Shown: piece after piece, positions 41,796 through 50,573 of the stretch | Numbering within the stretch: the first letter of the stretch is position 1 | Layout: every line of letters begins with the position of its first letter | Assembly (NCBI GenBank): GCA_964490705.1 | Contig: CAZBCG010000013.1 | Coordinates: 14,104 to 78,103, forward strand | Reading direction: 5' to 3' | DNA length: 64,000 bases | Source of the DNA: Fodinibius sp964490705 | GTDB taxonomy: Bacteria > Bacteroidota > Rhodothermia > Balneolales > Balneolaceae | Position numbers and translations under genes: made by a program | Notes under the pieces: model-generated | What the model was told of the DNA's origin: nothing | The model's database searches: none | Seen by the model: only the letters and a program-made list of their open reading frames with translations

Positions 41796-42575
41796 ATGCG
41801 ATTGAAAATGTATCAGGTTGATGCTTTTGCCTCTCAGCTTTTTAAAGGAAATCCCGCCGCCGTTTGTCCGCTCGACGAATGGCTTTCCGATGAGCAGATG
41901 CAGCAGATTGCGATGGAGAACAATCTCTCCGAAACGGCCTTTTTCGTCAAGCAGGATGGAGGGTATCGATTGCGTTGGTTCACGCCCACTACCGAGGTGG
42001 ATTTATGCGGACATGCCACGCTGGCCTCGGCTCACGTGTTGTTTGAGCATCTGGATTATGATCAGAAAGAAATTCGGTTTGATTCAAACAGCGGAGAACT
42101 TACCGTAGCCAAAGAGGGCAATCGACTGATGATGAACTTTCCCGCTGCCAAGCTGAACGAAGCCGAGGCACCCGATTTCCTGGAAGATGCTGTAGGTATT
42201 CCTGCTACAGAATTATATCGCGATACGGATTATTTGTATGTAGTCGAAAACGTAGACCAGGTGCAAAATCTAGATCCCGATATTCGTAAGCTTGCCAAGG
42301 CGGATGTACGGGGAATTATCGTTACGGCACCCGGGGAAGAGGTCGATTTTGTATCCCGATTTTTTGCCCCGGCGGCCGGCGTTGATGAAGATCCGGTAAC
42401 GGGCTCGGCGCATACCATGTTGACGCCATACTGGAGCCGGCGGCTTGGCAAAGATCAGCTCGTGGGACGACAGGTGTCGCAGCGCGGTGGTGCCGTCTAT
42501 TGTCATCATCAGGGTAATCGGGTGGCGTTGGCGGGAGAAGCATGCACTTTTCTGGAGGGAGAAATTGAGATATGA
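41796..42575 (+). CDS. PhzF-family isomerase/epimerase
   Basis: 259 residues of the diaminopimelate-epimerase-like PhzF fold. The start is MYQVDAFASQLFKGNPAAVC, the catalytic Glu is in ENNLSETAFFV (near 47), and DLCGHATLASAHVLF follows near 70. The second half has FFAPAAGVDEDPVTGSAHTML near 190, a duplicated-lobe signature. PhzF-type enzymes isomerise or epimerise diverse substrates; this one's is unknown. The stop overlaps the next gene by 4 bases (ATGA), so the two form an operon. Confidence 0.95.
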   Translation: MRLKMYQVDAFASQLFKGNPAAVCPLDEWLSDEQMQQIAMENNLSETAFFVKQDGGYRLRWFTPTTEVDLCGHATLASAHVLFEHLDYDQKEIRFDSNSGELTVAKEGNRLMMNFPAAKLNEAEAPDFLEDAVGIPATELYRDTDYLYVVENVDQVQNLDPDIRKLAKADVRGIIVTAPGEEVDFVSRFFAPAAGVDEDPVTGSAHTMLTPYWSRRLGKDQLVGRQVSQRGGAVYCHHQGNRVALAGEACTFLEGEIEI

Positions 42576-43384
42576 TTGAACTGCTGATACTTCTGCTGTT
42601 GGGCATTGTGTCTGGGATTGTTGCTGGATTGTTTGGGCTCGGCGGAGGCATTTTGTTTACGCCTATTTTATTTGTGGTTTTCAGTGATGCCGGTATCCCC
42701 AATCCCGTAGTATTAACGATCGGAAGTTCATTGTTTTGCGTCTTTATTGCTTCATTCGGGAGTTCAGTTCGTCAATATCAGCAGCGAAATTTTTTCTGGT
42801 CAGAGGGGATAAGAGTTGGTTTTCTGGGTGCAGTGGGCGTTTTTTTTGGTAAGCAAGTGATCACATCCTCATACTATAGCCAGCAGGTATTTGTGATTTT
42901 ATTCAGCCTGTTGCTGGTATATGTAGCCTACATGTTTTATCGAAGAGGGGCGAAAACCAGAGCTGATCTGCAGCAGAATAGCACTCCGGTAACATTACAG
43001 CAATCCTTTTTTACCGGCGGACTTGGGGGCTTCGCTGCTGCACTGGCCGGCATTGGGGGTGGGGGCGTGATGGTGCCGATGCTAAATCTGTGGTACAAAA
43101 AAAGTTTTGCCCGGTCGGTAAGTATTTCGTCGCTGGCTATTGTGATGATCTCTCTATCGGGATGGATTCAGCTTGGACTTACGGGCAATGATATTCAAGC
43201 GCTCACCGATTTCCATTGGGGTTATGTGGATTTTGGAGCAGCCCTTCCGCTGGCCGCCGGCGGACTCATCGGCGGATTTGTCGGTGCGTTGTTTAACTTG
43301 AAAATAAACAGGCGTTACCTGCAATTTGCCTTTGCTTTACTGTCGGTGGGAGTAGCCATAAAGCTAATTGCCGAAGCGTTCTGA
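42572..43384 (+). CDS. TauE/SafE (TSUP) family transporter
   Basis: 270 residues, eight predicted membrane segments. The family hallmarks are GIVAGLFGLGGGILFTPIL in the first half (14-32) and the repeated GFAAALAGIGGGGVMVPML in the second half (about 150-168). TSUP members export or import sulfite, sulfonates, organic acids or similar anions. The gene is translationally coupled to the PhzF gene by ATGA. The substrate is not visible from sequence. Confidence 0.95.
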   Translation: MIELLILLLLGIVSGIVAGLFGLGGGILFTPILFVVFSDAGIPNPVVLTIGSSLFCVFIASFGSSVRQYQQRNFFWSEGIRVGFLGAVGVFFGKQVITSSYYSQQVFVILFSLLLVYVAYMFYRRGAKTRADLQQNSTPVTLQQSFFTGGLGGFAAALAGIGGGGVMVPMLNLWYKKSFARSVSISSLAIVMISLSGWIQLGLTGNDIQALTDFHWGYVDFGAALPLAAGGLIGGFVGALFNLKINRRYLQFAFALLSVGVAIKLIAEAF

Positions 43385-43391
43385 TAGTTGG

Positions 43392-43862
43392 CTAAAAAAT
43401 CTTCCACCACGGCTTTTCTTCAAACCGGAAATTGTGCTTTTTACTTTCATCAGCAAAACGCTGCTGCAGCTTTTCAAAATCATCTCTCGCCACAAAGGGA
43501 AGACGAAATCGTTCTTTAGTCCCGCTGCTGTAGGTTATCCGGATGCTGAATTGCGTGAGCACCAATTTTTCCAGCTTGTTCCAATAGGCGGTACGAGTGA
43601 GGTACACATCTTCAGTTGTTCGCAGAAATTGGTCTGTTATGGAGATCTCAATGTTAGCGCCAATCGTAGATTTTGTGAGTGCCAAAACAATCAATCCCAT
43701 ACCCAAAATGCTGTTGATGACTGCCATGGCCTCGAGGTTCCATTCCGGCAACAGTTCTGTCAATCCATTAGCCAGGTAAATTAAGCCTACCGTACCTATC
43801 GTTGCACGTATGATATTACTGTAAATATTGGCTTTGTTGGATGTTAAGGTCAGTTCATTCAT
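43392..43862 (-). CDS. Small membrane protein with two-helix anchor and PH-like soluble domain
   Basis: 156 residues, no named family. Two hydrophobic segments (about 16-34 and 46-64) are followed by a beta-rich cytoplasmic part (ANIEISITDQFLRTTEDVY, WNKLEKLVLTQFSIRITYSS) and a Lys/Phe-rich tail. This layout resembles bacterial PH-type membrane proteins. A protein of the same architecture (45660-46112) stands on the other side of the histidine kinase gene, and both point toward it on the opposite strand. Possible distant paralogues; function unknown. Confidence 0.75.
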   Translation of the reverse strand: MNELTLTSNKANIYSNIIRATIGTVGLIYLANGLTELLPEWNLEAMAVINSILGMGLIVLALTKSTIGANIEISITDQFLRTTEDVYLTRTAYWNKLEKLVLTQFSIRITYSSGTKERFRLPFVARDDFEKLQQRFADESKKHNFRFEEKPWWKIF

Positions 43863-43989
43863 GATGGCAACTTCAGTTGTTAGGTCCGGCTGTGTGCGAG
43901 TAGTATGGCTAATATTTTTAAATCATTGATAAGATGCTACTTTTTGTATTTGGACTCATAGATAAATTTTCTGAGATTAGAACAAATTA

Positions 43990-45642
43990 ATGCTAGATCG
44001 AAAAAATTCGTTGGTTGGGGTTAGGATGGAAGACAAACTAGGAAGTAGTGCGATGGCCAATCGCTGGGTACCGTTGCCATTAGACTATTTGCTGGAGAAG
44101 TACCAAGTTAGCTCATCGCGTGTGATGGGCTTATTGGGATTGTGGGTATTGATTATCGCTATTTCGATTGTTTCGGTGGTGTGGATCTCTCCCTCCGAAT
44201 ACTTACTTCTGGATGAGGGACAAGCCACAATCAACCAGTTTTTCCTGTTTTATCCTCCATTGATACTTGGCACTTTGCTCCTTTTCTGGGTAGGATTTGA
44301 ATGGGGATTTATTCCGCTGTTTTTATCCGGATTTGTTATCACCTTTTCGGCTTCGGTAACGTATTATTGGGGATTATTATTCGGTATCGCTTTTGTATTG
44401 GGATTGGGCATTTACGCGCTGGCGTATTATTGCGTACCGTTTGATCCGGCGTTACGCGATTTTAAAAGTGCTGTATTTTTTACGGTCGTATCCTTCTTTG
44501 CCGCCATTGCCAGCTCACTGGGATCGTTTGTCTGGAGCGATTTCTTCGGTCTTAATGCCTTTGAGACGATCACCCTTTGGAAAGGATGGTGGACAGGTAT
44601 GTTTTTGCAGTCTATCGTGATTATTGCTCCGCTATTGTATTTGTTCACGCCGTGGGTTTCATCTGCCCGAAAAGAAATCTTTCCAGAATTTCCCAAGCCC
44701 AATGTTACTCTCGGATGGATTTATTCAGCAATTGGCAGTGTGGTGGTTGTTCTTTTACTGTTTATCATAGGAGCCAAAGTGCTGGGCACAGAAGGACTGT
44801 ATCAGCAGATGAACAGTCCCGATTCGGGAATTACACAAACACTGGTTCAGACCAATCAGTCGCTGCAAATTATTTCGTGGATCTCGATCGGGTTGGTGCT
44901 TCTTCTGGGATCCGGGAGTATTTACCTGGTGGGCAGCTGGAATAAAAAATTGCAGCAGGAGGTCGAGCGGAAGACCGAAGAGCTTGTTGAGAGTCAAGAT
45001 AAGTTGAGCAAAGCCCTTAGCGAGCGCGATATGCTGCTGGATGCCATCCACGATCGGGTACGCGATAATCTGACGATGGTGCTGGCCCTTCTTGAGCTAC
45101 AGCTGAAAGGAGAGGCGGAAAAATCAAATGAGGAAATTTTAAAAGATTCGCATGCGCGGATCCGATCGCTGGCGCTCATACATGAGACGATGGTGCAGGC
45201 CGAATCGTTTGAGCAAATCAATCTCAAGAGCTTTGCGATTAAACTTTCGAACCGTATTCAAAAATCGTTTCAGAGTAAACAGCAAGATATTGAAGTGTCG
45301 ATGAATGCTCAGGATCTGCCGGTGCATATCGACCGTGCCGTACCGGTGGCGATGGTTTTAAACGAGCTGATGGTGAATGCCTTTATGCACGGTTTTGTGG
45401 ATATGCCCAAGGGCGTAGTGTTTGTTAGTCTGCAGGAGAAGGAAGATAAACTCCACATGGAGGTTCGCGATAACGGACATCCGCTACCGCCGGATTTTGA
45501 GGAAAAGACCAAGCATACGCTCGGATTTAAGCTGATTAAAACACTGGTAAAACAGTTGCAGGGAGAATTTGAAGTGCTGGATGAGGAAAACCCGGCATTT
45601 ATTGTCCGCGTACCTGACGAAATGCTGAAAGCGAAAACGTAG
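43990..45642 (+). CDS. MASE1-like membrane sensor histidine kinase (HisKA_2 type)
   Basis: 550 residues. About eight membrane segments (48-310) resemble a MASE1 sensor, then a short coiled coil (QQEVERKTEELVES), then a HisKA_2-type H-box, DAIHDRVRDNLTMVLALLEL near 353. The family pattern is EIHHRVKNNLQ; here the second His is Asp and one Asn is Asp, so the phospho-acceptor may be the first His only. The ATPase has VLNELMVNAFMHGF and a terminal HTLGFKLIKTL. Alternative starts exist at Met13 and Met22. No response regulator is adjacent. Flanked by two small membrane proteins. Confidence 0.9.
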   Translation: MLDRKNSLVGVRMEDKLGSSAMANRWVPLPLDYLLEKYQVSSSRVMGLLGLWVLIIAISIVSVVWISPSEYLLLDEGQATINQFFLFYPPLILGTLLLFWVGFEWGFIPLFLSGFVITFSASVTYYWGLLFGIAFVLGLGIYALAYYCVPFDPALRDFKSAVFFTVVSFFAAIASSLGSFVWSDFFGLNAFETITLWKGWWTGMFLQSIVIIAPLLYLFTPWVSSARKEIFPEFPKPNVTLGWIYSAIGSVVVVLLLFIIGAKVLGTEGLYQQMNSPDSGITQTLVQTNQSLQIISWISIGLVLLLGSGSIYLVGSWNKKLQQEVERKTEELVESQDKLSKALSERDMLLDAIHDRVRDNLTMVLALLELQLKGEAEKSNEEILKDSHARIRSLALIHETMVQAESFEQINLKSFAIKLSNRIQKSFQSKQQDIEVSMNAQDLPVHIDRAVPVAMVLNELMVNAFMHGFVDMPKGVVFVSLQEKEDKLHMEVRDNGHPLPPDFEEKTKHTLGFKLIKTLVKQLQGEFEVLDEENPAFIVRVPDEMLKAKT

Positions 45643-45659
45643 ATCCTGGATCCAACGTC

Positions 45660-46112
45660 TTAATATACCGAACGGTATGTGATTTCACGTTTTTCGCAGC
45701 GCTGTTTGATCTCTTTCTTGGCCGTTTTGATATTCCCGTAGTTCAGATACTGGATATCTATATCTCGTTCAATCCCGTCGGTTAACGCAAATGTAATCGT
45801 GCTGTTACCGATGGTGATACCCTGAATGTGATTCCAATTGATTATTTGCTGTTGCTTGTCTTGCGTTATTTCCACGCCATTTTCCGAAAAGGTAAGTTCT
45901 GGGTAGGGGAAGAAATATTGCTCATATCGGAACAATCCAACAAGGATCTCTCCAATGCCAATAATCAGGAACGCATATGAGATGAAGTTCAGGTCGTTAT
46001 CCCAGTAGTCAAGGCCGAATGTTGCAAGATGGATAATTCCCAAGGTGATGATCAGATATTGGAACCATCTCATGGAAACATCACCGCGATATGTGATGGT
46101 AAAATCATCCAT
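45660..46112 (-). CDS. Small membrane protein with two-helix anchor and PH-like soluble domain (second)
   Basis: 150 residues. Hydrophobic segments at about 15-33 and 42-62 are followed by a beta-rich region (PELTFSENGVEITQDKQQQ, INWNHIQGITIGNSTITFAL) and a Lys-rich end. The layout and length match the protein at 43392-43862. It ends 17 bases after the convergent histidine kinase gene. No family name is known to me; function unknown. Confidence 0.75.
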   Translation of the reverse strand: MDDFTITYRGDVSMRWFQYLIITLGIIHLATFGLDYWDNDLNFISYAFLIIGIGEILVGLFRYEQYFFPYPELTFSENGVEITQDKQQQIINWNHIQGITIGNSTITFALTDGIERDIDIQYLNYGNIKTAKKEIKQRCEKREITYRSVY

Positions 46113-46134
46113 TAATACAAAGCTTAATAAAATT

Positions 46135-46163
46135 CACCGGGTGACTGTCTGAGTCACCCGGTG
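46135..46163. terminator. Hairpin downstream of the S9 peptidase gene
   Basis: CACCGGGTGACT and AGTCACCCGGTG form a perfect 12-bp stem with a GTCTG loop. On the minus strand it is followed by AATTTTATT, a weak T run. Confidence 0.7.
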
Positions 46164-46178
46164 AGTGTAAGTCAATAG

Positions 46179-48911
46179 TTATTTATCTTCTTTTTCTTGC
46201 ATTGCCGGACGGTCCAGATAGGGCAGTCCGTCGGTAATCCACTCCGGAGCCTCCTTGCCCAGCAGGTAGTGTTCATGCCATTCAAAGGCGCGGGTAGCGT
46301 AATCAATCTGGTTTTCTTCGCGAGCCAATCCGTGATTTTCGCCTTCATAGACGAGCATCACAAACGGATTTTGCATGCGCCGCATGGTGTTGTAAAGCTC
46401 TACTCCCTGATTAAAATCCACAGCACCGTCGTCGGTACCAAACTCGACCAGAAGCGGCGTGTTCATCTTCTGCATATTAAAGATCGGAGAATTTTCTACA
46501 AAGTTGTCCCAGTCTTTCCACCAGGGATCAGGGAAACGTCCCTGGCTGGTTTCAAAAATTTTGGCATCGGTGGTTCCCGTATTCCAGTAAATGGAATTGT
46601 ACATGCTGATCATATTCGTTAGCGGAGCTCCGGCCACAGCCGAGTTAAACAGATCGGTCTGCGTAACGATAAACGAGGTTTGGTATGCCCCCCAAGAGTG
46701 ACCGGTTAGCCCAATCTGGTCCTCATTCACCATGCCTGTTTCAATCACTTTGTTGACGGCGGGCACCACGCTTTCCACGGCCGACACTCCCGGATCGCTG
46801 AGCTCATAGGTGATATCCGGCTGGAAGACGAAGTAACCCTCCGAAGAATAGCGGCGGCGATTATAAGGACTTCGCTTTGTGGGAATGTTGTAACTGTGCA
46901 TTGTTTGCGAACGATCCTCATAAATGTATGTGATCATCGGGTATTTCTTGTCGGGATCGTAATTCGCAGGATACAGCAGCCGTCCCTCCAGTTTTTGGCC
47001 GTCCTCATTGGTAAAGGTGATTAGCTCATCATCTGCCCAGTAGTAATTGTCCTGCTGGGGATTGGTATAAGTGAGTGCAACTGCATTGTTGAAGTTACGA
47101 TCCACATGAAAGAAATCGGGTGAATCGGTGGCTGTTTCTTCCTGATATACGTAGTGCTTTGTTGAATCTGCTTTAGACAAACGTGTAATCATTTTGGGCT
47201 CATAGATCAGCGTTTCTGTACTGCTGCCATTTAAGCGAGCGTAACCGCGATCTTTGGTTTCATCGCCATACATGCTGAAAAAGACTGGCTCGTCTTTGGC
47301 GATGCCGTCGTTTTCATAATCAAAGCGCACCTGTCGGTAGCGGATTTTATCATCATTACCGGAAGTCAGCTTTTGGGTCTTGCTGCCATCCGCCCAGACC
47401 TTGTAGGCATTATACTGATCATAGGCGATAAACCAGCGGTCGTTTTCTGACCATTCGCCGCTGCCAAAAGGACGTCGGTTTTCACGTCCGTTTACATTCG
47501 TGAAATTCTGGAAGCGAGTGTCGATATCCTTCGTAAGATTCTGGTGCTGATCGTTTTGGATATCATAGCTCCACCAGTTTTGATCTTTGAAATACCGCAG
47601 ATAGCCGCCGTCGGGAGAAGTTTGCACATACTCGTGACGGTCCAGAATTTTTTGGGATTCTCCCGTCGTTACATCAACGATATATACATCGCGCCATTCT
47701 TCTTCGAAAGCGGGTTCGTACGGCTTGGGATTGTATGCCACTGCATGTTGCTGGTCGCCGGTGAGCTGTGTTTCTTCCAGCTTTTCGGATCCAATCTGAA
47801 CAAAGCTGTTTTCATCGAGGTGCCAGGCCGAAAGGTGATTCTCTTCTTTAAGCTGATTGACCATTACTTCCTGCTTCGGCTGAATGTCATCATCTTTCCA
47901 GTGCCAGACTTCTACATTACTGGGATCCAGATCATCAGATTTCTTTTTGGCAGAGTCGGCCTCGGCATCTTTTTTCTCTTTCTTTTCCCATTCTTTGATG
48001 CCAAAGAATACCGTGTTGTTATCATCCGACCACTCCAGTCCGCGGTAATCAACCACGCGAAATGCATCGGGGAAAGCACCTAATTCTTGTTGATCAAAAA
48101 CAAACTTCTTCAGTGAATTGTTGAGATTTTTGAATGCCAATACATGATGCGTGGGGTCTTTGAAATCCTCATTTTTGTGTTCTTTCAAAAAAGCCAGGGC
48201 GTTTCCATCTTCGTTCCATGTTAGTTCTTTGAACGAAGTCGTGTCGCTGTCCAGAACGGTAACTTTCCCGGACTCCAGATTATACAGATGTGCCCCGTTG
48301 CCGAGCTCTTCGTGGGCATCGAGCAGTACGGCCAGCTTCGATCCACTGTCATTAAAAGCATATTCCGAAACATTGCCGATGAGCTGATTAGTGCCCTGCT
48401 GTAAATCCCTCAGGATCAAATCAGTGCCGCCGGTTTTGACCTCTTCAGCTTTGTACTTTTTCATCGCCAGGTAACGTCCGTCATCCGAAAAGGAATAACT
48501 TTGCACATTTTTAAAGGTATCAACTTCAGCGGTTTCGAGATTCATCAATCCCAATTTCAGATGTACTTTCTTCTTTTGTTTTTCGAGTTTTTCTTTTTGG
48601 TCTTCGGATACGCCGATCTGAAAGGCCGCCCATTTGTTATCCTGAGAAAAATCGGGGCGTACGCCGTGTATAAATTTATGTTCTTCGGTAGAATCGGCTC
48701 CAACTTCTTTGATAATGAGCCAGCCGTCACCGTCCACCAAGCTGATGTTGTAGGCAAACCAGTTGCCGTCGGCAGATAATTCAGTGCCGGCAATCATTTG
48801 CCACTGGTCGTAATCTTCGGGTTCCAGCTTTTGTTTTTGGGCAAATAACGACGTGCTCGAAATGAGTATAAGTACCGTAAGAAGTGTAAGGGATCGAATA
48901 AACCGCATCAT
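46179..48911 (-). CDS. S9-family prolyl oligopeptidase-type serine peptidase
   Basis: 910 residues. Signal peptide 1-24 (ending LFAQ), an irregular beta-propeller of repeated short blades (25-650), then an alpha/beta hydrolase domain with nucleophile Ser739 in GHSWGAYQTS, Asp in FGTDDGAVDF (827-828) and His860 in GENHGLAREE. The GxSxGxY elbow and DD motif fit the dipeptidyl-peptidase/acylaminoacyl-peptidase branch. It is periplasmic or surface-exposed, for peptide uptake. There is an Asp/Glu/Lys-rich low-complexity insertion near 305-325. The gene stands alone, with hairpins on both sides. Confidence 0.95.
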   Translation of the reverse strand: MMRFIRSLTLLTVLILISSTSLFAQKQKLEPEDYDQWQMIAGTELSADGNWFAYNISLVDGDGWLIIKEVGADSTEEHKFIHGVRPDFSQDNKWAAFQIGVSEDQKEKLEKQKKKVHLKLGLMNLETAEVDTFKNVQSYSFSDDGRYLAMKKYKAEEVKTGGTDLILRDLQQGTNQLIGNVSEYAFNDSGSKLAVLLDAHEELGNGAHLYNLESGKVTVLDSDTTSFKELTWNEDGNALAFLKEHKNEDFKDPTHHVLAFKNLNNSLKKFVFDQQELGAFPDAFRVVDYRGLEWSDDNNTVFFGIKEWEKKEKKDAEADSAKKKSDDLDPSNVEVWHWKDDDIQPKQEVMVNQLKEENHLSAWHLDENSFVQIGSEKLEETQLTGDQQHAVAYNPKPYEPAFEEEWRDVYIVDVTTGESQKILDRHEYVQTSPDGGYLRYFKDQNWWSYDIQNDQHQNLTKDIDTRFQNFTNVNGRENRRPFGSGEWSENDRWFIAYDQYNAYKVWADGSKTQKLTSGNDDKIRYRQVRFDYENDGIAKDEPVFFSMYGDETKDRGYARLNGSSTETLIYEPKMITRLSKADSTKHYVYQEETATDSPDFFHVDRNFNNAVALTYTNPQQDNYYWADDELITFTNEDGQKLEGRLLYPANYDPDKKYPMITYIYEDRSQTMHSYNIPTKRSPYNRRRYSSEGYFVFQPDITYELSDPGVSAVESVVPAVNKVIETGMVNEDQIGLTGHSWGAYQTSFIVTQTDLFNSAVAGAPLTNMISMYNSIYWNTGTTDAKIFETSQGRFPDPWWKDWDNFVENSPIFNMQKMNTPLLVEFGTDDGAVDFNQGVELYNTMRRMQNPFVMLVYEGENHGLAREENQIDYATRAFEWHEHYLLGKEAPEWITDGLPYLDRPAMQEKEDK

Positions 48912-49035
48912 AAATACCGTTAGTTAAAATTGAACAGACTGATTTGATAACAGTACAAAATTTGATTCAGATAGGAAAACCGTTCTTACATACGATTACA
49001 TTTGGTAGATGTTATATGATTATATGAGATGTCAA

Positions 49036-49070
49036 AATAAAAAAGGAGTCCCGATCAGGGGACTCCTTTC
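49036..49070 (-). terminator. Intrinsic terminator after ftsZ, end of the dcw operon
   Basis: AAAGGAGTCCC and GGGGACTCCTTT pair, followed on the minus strand by TTTTATTTT. It ends the long minus-strand cell-division transcript. A CCGA/TCGG hairpin (about 49087-49103) lies between it and the ftsZ stop. Confidence 0.88.
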
Positions 49071-49178
49071 ATTATAGCAATCAAAACCCGAACAGCGGTC
49101 GGGACGAACGATGCTGACGCTAATCAGTCATTCGATTTATACATAGCAATCATTAAAGAAGGATGACATCAAGTCTGT

Positions 49179-50504
49179 TTAATCCATGATTTTACGCAGA
49201 AACGCCGGCTGGTCGGAATCGGATTTGTCGATTCGTTCCTTGCGATTATTGAGCAGCTCGTCGCTCTTTTCCTGCTCGCTTTGCATCTTTTGGCTTTGTT
49301 CCTGCTCTTCATCCTCATTGAGCGAGCGCACATTCTTCAACCCTCGGCGATGGAAGGCCGGCTGATCCATCTGCTTGAGATTTTTCTCCCCTTTGTAAAA
49401 GGGTTCGTTAGTCGAAGAATAGCGGCTGTGTCCCGTCACGTCTTTGGCTTTGGGCATCTCCAGGTCGCTGGATTTTTTCTTGCTTTCCTCTTTCTTATTG
49501 GAAGCAACGCGTGCCTTGTCATTGTCTTCTGCCAGATCAAACCCGGTGGCAATAACAGTGACGCGAAGCTCATTCTCAAAGCTTTCATCTAGGACCGTAC
49601 CGAGAATAATTTCGGCATCGTCGCCGGCTTCTTGCTGGATAATGCCGGTGGCCGTGTTGGTCTCCTGCATACCCAGATCAGCGCCGGATGAAATATTCAC
49701 CAGCACATTGCGGGCTCCGTTGATACTTACGCCGTCGAGCAGCGGAGAGTTTATCGCCTCCCGGGCTGCAATTTCGGCGCGGTCTTCGCCCGTTGCACTT
49801 GCCGATCCCATGATGGCAGCACCACCGTCGAGCATGGTCGTGCGGACATCAGCAAAGTCAAGGTTAATGAGGCCGGGCATCAGAATGAGATCCGAAATAC
49901 CCCGCGTAGCGTTGTAGAGTACCTGATTCGCCTGATCGAAGGCCTCAAGCAGCGTAGTGTCTTCATCCGCAATATCCATCAGCTGTTCATTGGGGATGAC
50001 GATTACCGTATCGCTGTTTTTCTTGAGCTCGGTGATGCCTTCGAGGGCATACTTCATTCGTTTTTTGCCCTCTACTTCGAAGGGCGTGGTAACGATACCG
50101 ACCGTCAAGATGCCCTTGCGTTTGGCAATGCCCGAGACCACAGGCGCACCGCCCGTTCCGGTACCGCCGCCCATGCCGGCCGTTACAAACACCATGTCGG
50201 CGCCTTCGATGGCTTCTTCTATTTCGTGTCGATTTTCTTCCACGGCTTCTCGACCAATTTCGGGACGAGCGCCGGCTCCGAGTCCATTTGTGAGATTAGA
50301 TCCCACCTGGATCGTGATATCGGCCATACTGTTCTTCAAGGCCTGGGCATCAGTATTGAGTGCGATATACTCTACACTGGTCAAGCCTTTGTGGATCATG
50401 TTGTTAACGGCATTACCGCCGCCGCCTCCAACACCCACGACTTTTATTTTCGCATTGTCTTGACCGTCAACGTCAAAACTAAAACGAGAGTTTAGGTTAG
50501 ACAT
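49179..50504 (-). CDS. ftsZ: Cell division protein FtsZ
   Basis: GTP-dependent tubulin homologue forming the division ring. The 441 residues have KVVGVGGGGGNAVNNM (21-36), the tubulin signature GGGTGTG (112-118), NVDFADVRT-like LDFADVRTTM near 208, then a variable Lys/Glu-rich linker and a C-terminal DQPAFLRKIMD core peptide that would bind FtsA. Nearer the linker a second QPAFHRRGLK-like sequence is seen. It is the last gene of the dcw cluster, 69 bases after ftsA. Confidence 0.98.
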   Translation of the reverse strand: MSNLNSRFSFDVDGQDNAKIKVVGVGGGGGNAVNNMIHKGLTSVEYIALNTDAQALKNSMADITIQVGSNLTNGLGAGARPEIGREAVEENRHEIEEAIEGADMVFVTAGMGGGTGTGGAPVVSGIAKRKGILTVGIVTTPFEVEGKKRMKYALEGITELKKNSDTVIVIPNEQLMDIADEDTTLLEAFDQANQVLYNATRGISDLILMPGLINLDFADVRTTMLDGGAAIMGSASATGEDRAEIAAREAINSPLLDGVSINGARNVLVNISSGADLGMQETNTATGIIQQEAGDDAEIILGTVLDESFENELRVTVIATGFDLAEDNDKARVASNKKEESKKKSSDLEMPKAKDVTGHSRYSSTNEPFYKGEKNLKQMDQPAFHRRGLKNVRSLNEDEEQEQSQKMQSEQEKSDELLNNRKERIDKSDSDQPAFLRKIMD

Positions 50505-50573
50505 AATATTACTCCTTTTTTGATTGCTGTATGCTGTTTTTTATTGCTATTGATTGCTATTAAAGTTTTAGCT

